Origin: Branchiostoma floridae | Taxonomy: Eukaryota > Chordata > Leptocardii > Amphioxiformes > Branchiostomatidae | Assembly: GCF_000003815.2 (NCBI RefSeq) | Contig: NC_049983.1 | Coordinates: forward strand, 26,099,003 to 26,163,002 | DNA length: 64,000 bases | Direction of reading: 5' to 3' | Shown: positions 52,901 to 61,900 of the stretch, one piece after another | How positions within the stretch are numbered: position 1 is the first letter of the stretch | How the letters are laid out: each line of letters starts with the position of its first letter | Notes under the pieces: model-generated | What the model was told of the DNA's origin: nothing | The model's input: the letters and a program-made list of their open reading frames with translations, nothing else | The model's database searches: none | Translations under genes and position numbers: made by a program

Positions 52901-55900
52901 TGGTATTCTTTCCTTATCCCCTATGCATGACATTTTTGTGCATGTACATGATGGAATGTTGTAATATATGTGTATGTCATTGTGTATGTGTCTTCCCTGT
53001 GCTGTGTATGTGCATGAACAATTTGTATACACTGACAAAAGGAACAGAAAAGGTTGCGAATATGCTAAGAAAATGACCCCAGAAAGATTCATCAATTTAC
53101 ATGCTCATGCTAGCTTACCTTTATTTGCTGGTATTAAGAGATATCAAGTCGATGGACGGTAGTTTCAAACATTATTTCCAATACAGACATGATTGTATAT
53201 GTTCAAATATTGTAATTTGAACCCTTTATTAAAAGTAAAGGACCTAGGCTACCCAGCAGATAAAAGTGAACTAGTGTTGCATGTATCTATGTAATGTCCT
53301 GCATGTATGTTAATATGTACTATTGTCCATGTTGGCACATGTATGTACATCTTTGCTCTCTTCTAACCATGATCTCTCTCCTGCTTCTCTTCTCTGTCTG
53401 CTCTCAGCTCAATCTGGAAAAGGAGGAGGTGATTGTTGCTTCTTGCTCTGTTCTGTCTGTTACTGTGTCTTAAACTTGAGTGTCTTAAACATGAATGTCT
53501 TAGATATAGTGTATGCAATGTTTGTGTATGTTGCAAGGTGAAGTCGGTAATGTCCACCAAAAAACTATTTTGTCATTCAGTAGATCATGGTTAGTTAGAA
53601 CTTTGGGTAATTTAGTCATATAATTTAGAAAGAAGATGTTATGGCGATCTGGTTAACTAAAAGTTAAATTTCTATCTAATGGTTTTGATATTGTTATTAT
53701 AAAAAACTGTCCTGTCCTTTCACAACACAATTCTGTCTTCTGTTCCTGTCCCTGGTGCTGAAAGTGTAACTATTATTGTTGTTGCTTTCCAACTGAAATA
53801 TCTACTCTTTGCATCATCTTTCTCAATTAAAAAAGTAGCCAATGTTACTTGTTAAGGCATTGTTAAGACATGTTAAGTCCATTTATTGATCAATTATTGC
53901 CTGATTGATTAGTCAATCAATCAGTTCTGTGATTGATTCTGTACTCCTGCACAGTCCCCCCCACCAAACCAGTAGGGACCAGGATAGTCTAAGTTCTGTC
54001 TCCATAACAGATTATAGTGATTGATTATTTATTGATCAATTATCGATTAATTGATGATTGATTGATTGATTCTGTACTCCTGCACAGTACCCGCCAACAA
54101 ACCGGTAGGGAACCAGGATAGACAAAGTTTTGTCTCCATGGCCACACCAAACTTTAGTTATTGATTATTTGATTGATCGATTGATTAATTAATTGATAAT
54201 TAATTGAATGATTCTGTACTCCTGCACAGTCCCCGCCAACAAACCGGTCGGGGACCAGGATAGTCTAAGTTCTGTCTCCACAACAGACATGCAAGGGGAG
54301 GAGGTTCCCACCAAGAAGCGTCTGGACGACGTCATCCGGCTGGCTGAGCTTTGTATCGACGTGTTGCAGCAGAATGATGAGCATTATGCAGAGGTAGCCT
54401 TACTTTTTATCTTATGATTGGATCGAGAGTCTTTACCCTCAGGTTTAACAAGTTAAAATTGACTTGTTCTATCGGGCAAGCACATAAAAGATTTAATTGC
54501 CGAAACCAACTTTTTGCTTGCCAAAAATTTCAATACCATTTTCTATGTATTTTAACTTCTAGCAATGAAATCCTTTTGTTATTTGGCTCTATTTTTGGTG
54601 TTGAGTAATGCTTGATGCCATTACTGTAAAAAGTTACAAGTAGATCAAAATCTCACTCATGGAAAAAATCTTATTTGCTCAATTGGGCAAGTGAGGTAGG
54701 ACATGCGCTTAACTGATCAGCACTTTCACTTGCCCGGGACAATCAGGCTAATGAACTTGTGCAACCATGACCCTTAAGCTGCCAGAGTTTCAGCCCAGTA
54801 TGTGCTCTTTGGCCAGTTTGCCAGATATACCCTGGATTGGCAGCTTAAGGTTTTAGGTAATGAATCTTTCCTTGCAGAGTCAAAACTGCCCATTCAAGAA
54901 GACCACTCAGGGCACTGATAAAAGCTGGTCTATGTGGAATGTTATTTACTGGACTATTGACAGGTGTCTTAATGCTTGTGTCAATGAGGAAAACATTATG
55001 TAAGAGAAGACCACCAAGACTGGTGACAATGGGTATATACAAATGTAGATACTCAATGTGGTGGTCACTTGTACAAGTTTGACTCAATGTTTGCCCCAGA
55101 CTTGATCACTACACTTCAGGCATGAGTTGTTGAACTTGGTAGGGGTTTGTGTAAATGCGGAAGAGACACAACATAAGCATGCAACAAACAAAAAAAGCAG
55201 CTTGTTGATAGTATGAATGCTGTCATGAAATAAAGAAATACTTTACCTAGGGAGTTTGTCAATTCTCTGAGTATGCTGCATGTCAGGCATGAGACACTGA
55301 GGATGAGAAGTATACTAGGGAGTACTCAGTAATATCTGGACCATCACTGTTACTGTCATATATATAAATACAGTATTGTGATGCTTCTTGTAATGATTTT
55401 ACCAGGCATGCCAGCATGTTGTCAGAGTAATGGAGAGAAAACAGGGAAGTAGGAAAAATAATCAGTACAGACTGTCTTGCTTTTGCCATGTGCACATTGC
55501 TCAGTTTCATTTACATAAAAGTTGCAAAGTTGCCAGTTCTACCAACATCCCCACCGCCTGTATCCCATGTTACCCCATGTGCATGCTATAATGCCTGCCA
55601 GATCTGTTCCTCATGCAGCGACAAGACCATGTCAACTTTCCACTTGGTTTAAAGAAAATGGTTTCATGTTTAACTGTGATGATGATAGAAAAAGTTTGCC
55701 TACATTTTTTGACGAAACTTAGGCAAGACAACAGAAAGAATACTGTGTTAAAATCCAACCGGAGTTATGCCACTGAAAAGAGTTAGGTGAATGACTTGAT
55801 TTGTAGTTGCAATTATGTTTCCAAAGTCCATTCTTACTCAGAATGCTTCAAGTGGAAAAATTGGCTTGACCTGTCGCTCCCTCAACTGTCCACACAAGTG

Positions 55901-58900
55901 TATTGTATGCACCCTTTGTCTGCTGTTGCTGCCAAGCTTCGACAAATAAGGCTGTACTGACATGTATCTTGCACCCCCCTCCCCGCTGACGCTTGTGTCC
56001 CAGGAAGGGAAAGAGGTACGTTGCTTCTCGAACTGTCCATCTAAATGGCTCCTCTGCATGACCACTGATGACATCACTGATGACATCATTGATGACATCA
56101 TCATTAGACTATTCCATTTCAAAAGTTAAATGGGGGAGCAGAATTTTAAGTTTTCACCTTTTTACAATTATTTTGTGTATTTTTGTGTGTACATGTGTTT
56201 GGGATTATCCTATCTTTACAATCCACGGATGTGTTTGCTCATTTTCTGGGCTTTCACAAACCTGTTTGCAATGGCAATGTGTACATTTGTATATTGAAGT
56301 CATTTTTATACATTTCTACACATAACAGGCCAAGTGACCTCACAAAGAGGAATTCTTCGTCTATCGGCGTGTTATTTTTAAGTGAACGATAATGATTTAT
56401 TTATTTATTTATTTATTTATTCAAATTGCAACAAGGGCAATACAATGTGGACACATAGGCAGCATATGCTGATGTCGTGACCACATACATACATATACAA
56501 TAATGTATTGATAATGATTTAGACATGGGATAGTCGTTTCTTTGGAAAGTCACAAACTCTTCTGCAAGATCCTTCAACTATCTTTATCGATAATTAAGGA
56601 ACGAATTGACTGATGTTGCTACTTTATAACTCATTATGGCCAAATACAATGAAAACTTATAAATGTTTTGTTCACTTAATCTGCATTTTTTATAACATGA
56701 CATCAAATACTAATTAGAGCTCAGTTTTGAAAATAGTGTAGAGCCTTGAAATCAAATGTATCTTTATTATTTAAAAATCCCTCTTCTTCTAAGTGCCACA
56801 GGGGAGTCATTTAGACTATGTAAATGTCCTTACAAAATTTGAACTTTGTTTTTTCTCTCTTTCTCCTATCTCTTATTCATTTCGTCTCTTCTCTCTCCTT
56901 CTCTCTCTCTCTCTCTCTCTCTCCCACTTTCATGCTGGACCACCACTTCTTGTTGCCTTGTTAATGCTTTTTATGTGCTCCCAGTTTTCAGGTGGACATC
57001 AGAAATTATTTCAGTGATTCTTCAGTTACTTACAAAACTCATAAGATCATTATCATATTGTACAAGAAGATTGAAACTTTTATGTACATGTGTAATAGAA
57101 TACCAAAATACACAGATGCTTTTCTATATGGTCGATAGTGAATAATTAAAAGCTGAAGAAGATCAAAGGCATCCGTCTTCTTTCCCTTAAACCTGGTTAC
57201 TGTTTTGAAATATACTTAGACAGTAGAATGTAAATTGTATTTCTGTGGGGCTAAGAATTTCAAGGCAAGGACTTGTCTTCATTTTGTCTTTCAGTTCTTC
57301 AGTGGGCAACTTAGATTTCTTTTGATTTCTTTTGGTAAACACAGTAAGTTTCTTTATACTAGTCTTAGTCTTTGAGCTTACATTAACTTGTAAGGTTATA
57401 AAATAACATGGTTGATTTGTCTTATTAACCATAATCCACATTGGCACAGTTTGTATGCCGTGAGAATGTTGCAGACTCTGTGTTGTATTGAGTAGAGTAT
57501 GACGTGGTTTTATTGCTTATTATGTAACATTTCTTTTTTTGTGTGTATAAAGTGCACTCAGAACAAATGTTTGAATATGTATGTATGTTTTAATTTTAAT
57601 CTATAACAATTAAACGTGTGCTTAACGAGGCAGTACCTTTGGTCTGCATGAAATTAGATTTTATGTTCTGTTTGGGTTTACTAACATGACATATTTTGTA
57701 AGTTTTGACAAAATTAAATGCAGATCAAGATAGATTTGAACCATTTGTTTTTATCAGGTCAAAACGATAAAGATCGTTTTAGTTATGTGTTGATTAATTG
57801 AAAACATATTATCAAACTACTGCATTTCCCTATCATAATTCGAAGGTACTAGTAATCTGAAATTTGCAAAATTGACACAAAGAAAATAGAAGCACATACT
57901 GAGGATCTTACTACATTTAGGAGAATATTTAGGGGCAGATAATTTGCCTTATTGTTGAAGTCAAAAAGATTTTTCCTTACTGTTTAAGTGGTAAAAACTT
58001 TAACAGCTGTAAACTAAGGTAAATGCATTAATTTAAGAATATATTTTATTTTACAATGTTGCAGTCTCACCAAAAAAAACGACATTTATGTTATAATAGA
58101 TGTGACTAAACTGGTTCATGGTTTTGACTTTGTATGTCCACTGTCAAAGATGAAGGCTCTAATTCGGTTAGCAGTTTTTTTCTATACCATTTTGGTACAT
58201 GTCTGGATGTATATGGCCTTCCTCAGTTGGTGCATAACAATATCCAGACATGTCTCAGGGCTCTCCAGCTTTGACAAATTATCAATATATTGCATCTCAC
58301 AGTGTAGGTCAAGTGCAAACTGCCAACCAATGTGTGTTCTAAAAGGAGCACCTTGTTTGAAGAGTTGTTTACTTCCAATTTTCTTCACCAAAGTAATTTC
58401 AAGCTTACTGGTGTCGTTGACAATACTTTGTCTTCTTGCCTTCCTCCTCAAGGCGTTTGCCTGGTTCTCAGATTTGCTGGCAGAACACAAGGAAATCTTC
58501 TGGTCGTTATTCCAAGTCGACATGGATTCAGCACTTGAAGTTCAACCCCCCGATTCTTGGGACAGTTTCCCACTCTTCCAACTCCTCAACGACTACTTAA
58601 GGCAGGACGGTAAGACATTTTCGGTTGTGTTTTGGTGTCTGAAGGTTTGTAGATTAAAATGGTCTGTCTTGATGGTCTTCTTTCAAGGTTTCCATCCGTT
58701 GTTTCCATCCAATGGAGCAACAATAGGTGTGAGAGGTCGCTCTGTGTAATATAACCAGATGCTGCCACGCTGCAAAGCTGGTGTGTTATGCTGAAGGGCG
58801 GTTATACCAGCTATATAGATACAGATACAGACAGTAGGTTCAGGTGAAAATTGTGGCTCCCACTTGCACTCATGCATCATCTCAAAATATCTAATTTTGC

Positions 58901-61900
58901 AACGACTTCTAGCATCATCAGCTGAAGCTCCTTTTTAACCCTGTTCTTACTGCCTAACCTTGTACCTGATGCAAATTCGGTCTCAAAAGCTCACCTTAGC
59001 AGGCTTAAGGTTAAAGGGATATATAATTGTAAAATTTTGGTGTCAAATCTTCTGAACTCAGCGGGGACTTCAAACTTCAGTAACAATTCGAGCGAACCAC
59101 CGAACACGGTCTAAGGCGTTCTTTGGTTCGTCGGAAAGTTGGATAGAATGGTGGACAACTCAAGCGGTGGTGGGAAGTGTGCATATTTTAAGATTTCCTC
59201 CCGGCACTACAAAGTCGTATTCATACGTTGTGAATATTGCCGTCCAGTGTAAAAATAATGAACAAATACAGTGGCTTTATTTTTGTTACAATATATCCAT
59301 TTAGTAAGCTGTAGAAAAGTTGTAATTAATTTTTTTTCACTCCCCTGCAGAAAACCTGACCGGCGGAAAATTCCACAGCCACCTCCGAGAGACATTTGCC
59401 CCGATGGTGGTGCGTTACGTTGACCTGATGGAGTCATCGATAGCGCAGTCCATACACAAGGGCTTCGAGCGGGAAACGTGGCTGCCGCAGGGGTAGGGCT
59501 TGCACGGTCACCATAGAAACCTGCCGTCAAGAAATGAGCTGAGATCCAGCGGAGCAATGAATAGCCTATTTAAGTTTTTGGAAATCTCTATAGTCATCCT
59601 CTGTTTGGACTGAGAAATGATTTTGGTCATGCAACTCTAATTTAATTAACTTGTTGCGTGCCTTTACAAACATTTTGTACATCTTGATGTTTCTTTCACG
59701 AATAGTGTATAAGGAGACATAACCTGCACAAGGTCAAAAGTTATGTGTCAAAGGTTATAGGTCAAAAGTGATTGGTCATTCCTACATGAGGAAGTCTGTA
59801 GAGATGGCTGCGAATTTTGAGAGGTTGTCATTGTTCTGTTGGGTTTGAGCTCATTTTTTGACAATATTGAAGACGTGATAACAGCAAAGTCTCCACCAGA
59901 CCTCTTTGAAGGCTAAAATGTTGTAGAAATTGGCAAAATGAGATGATGTATTTAGTCTGAGCTATTGGAAGGTGAGATCGGCGACTATCATCAGCTAGCC
60001 TATCTAGCAAATTTTCCATCCTATTTCGCTAATTTCTATTTTTTCTAACAACTAAGGAGTTTGGTGAGACTTCTATGGGTTTTGTCATTTATAAATTTCG
60101 GGGTGATATGGGGAAGTTTGGCTCTTAATTTTGGTAAACTTGTTTTCATATATAATCTTTCTTATTTTTGGAATTATAACATTGTCCAACACCCCTTTAT
60201 TCATTTTCTAAGTGTTTGTTGTTGTCAGTCCCTCTCTAACTTTATTGTTTTTTTATACCCTGGTTTACCACATCACCCCTAACTTTATAAATGTCTCTGC
60301 ATGCCTCTTCAAACAGGTAGAGGAGGTTAAAACATTGTTCAGACCCAAGTCACCAAAAGTACAATAATCATTGTTTTGGTGCGAATCACATGATATGTGC
60401 TTTTCACCAACATGAATAATCCTGCTATGACAGTTTGCCACAAAAACATTCCTGGATTTATGTATCATTTTTTCGAAAAAAAATGGCAGGAGGCAAAATT
60501 GAAACTGGACATTTTGTTTCATGCTTTCCACGTGCATGACTGGAATGAACAGTGTACCCCCCTCCCCACAGTGCATCCCAAAGCAATAGGCTTTAACTAC
60601 CCACCAATATTTGCCACTTTTAAAGTCATGGCAGTTGTGCACATGTCCTTGTATGACCTAATGGAACGTAATGTGGGCAGGTCTTAGTGCAGAAAATTTT
60701 GGCTAGGAGAGACTTACATTGCAAAGGAATTTTCACAATGGCTTTTTGACAGAAACGTTTAATAGAATTCAGGAAGAACTGCTGGAAAATATTAACAATT
60801 CACGAGAAGACCATTCATTCAATGTTTGGGTCAATTTTTGCTTGGAGCTGTTCATATCTATTTAGCTCCTTCAAATGTATTTTCTTAAACACTGAAAATA
60901 CTACAAAATGTGCCGAATAGCTATTACTCAAGCAACTAGATATAATTTTGGAAAAAGAAAGCAACTGGATATTATTTTGGAAACAAAAGATATTGATGCT
61001 GATGAAAGATAACGAATTTTGTCTGATACGTCTGACCCTTTCCAAAATTATAATAATATTATAATTATTCCAGTTGCTTGAGCAATTGCTATTTGCCGTA
61101 TCTTATTACCTTCATAGCAAAAACGAAATATTGTATATTGGCCAATTAGTGACCTGTTTTGATATAGAATTATTTCATCTAATTGCACCCAATGGTCATG
61201 TTACTATTGAAACCTGCTCACAGCCCTCTCCATAGGTTATACACTCACACATGTAGCTACTGAAGCTGCATCCGAGCATCCCTATTGCCAAATAGTATTA
61301 GACACATAATTATTTTCTCAAACGTTATGTTAAGAACAATATAAAGGAACTGATAATGTTATGCTGCCAGTACTAGGTTTGAAGGCATGACTCTGCATGA
61401 GCGAATGCGCAATGGCAATTTGTTTGTGCATGTCTGTGTGTTCAGTTACTCACGCAGTACGGTAGACCACATTGATTATGAATAATACCATATCAACTAG
61501 TGCTAGCTAGGAACTTAGGCCACTAAAACAAATCCATGTTGTCACTCTGTCGACCACTCCATTCTTTGCCCCACTTGTGCGGAACTCTGTGTGGATTCCT
61601 GTTGCAGTCATCTGGCATATCTATTGATATTACTATGTTTAGTTCTATGTACATCTAACCAGGGTTTGTTGTTGAATCAAACAGACTCATAATTTTCTAA
61701 ACAATCCTGTGAACTAAGGATACGTGCTAATAATATCTATGTGTCCACTTGAATTTTCAAAAATGCCACAAATTATATTAATTTCAATGTCCTGATCATA
61801 TTTATGTTAACTAAATTGTTGAATTGTTGAAAGTTGATTGGTCATATTCTTCTTGACACACTACTAAACCACATTCGGCTCCAGGAAATGGCTAATATCA

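Larger units (their letters stand above)
54855..58452. other. intron w16-w17
   Basis: Apart from the proposed 12-nt exon it is AT-rich and holds a (TC)18 tract at 56,888-56,923, a GATGACATC minisatellite (56,065-56,101) and the minus-strand retroposon tail. No other coding sequence seen. The ORFs around w17 are read-through of the real exon. Confidence 0.6.

Noticed and set aside
56990-57020. Possible exon gtggacatc... after the (TC)n tract
   Set aside because: The only GT donor gives 22 nt, which breaks frame between phase-0 exons; the pyrimidines are a simple repeat.
58102-58749. 215-codon ORF as a separate gene
   Set aside because: It is exon w17 read through into both introns; only 58,453-58,609 matches CADPS.
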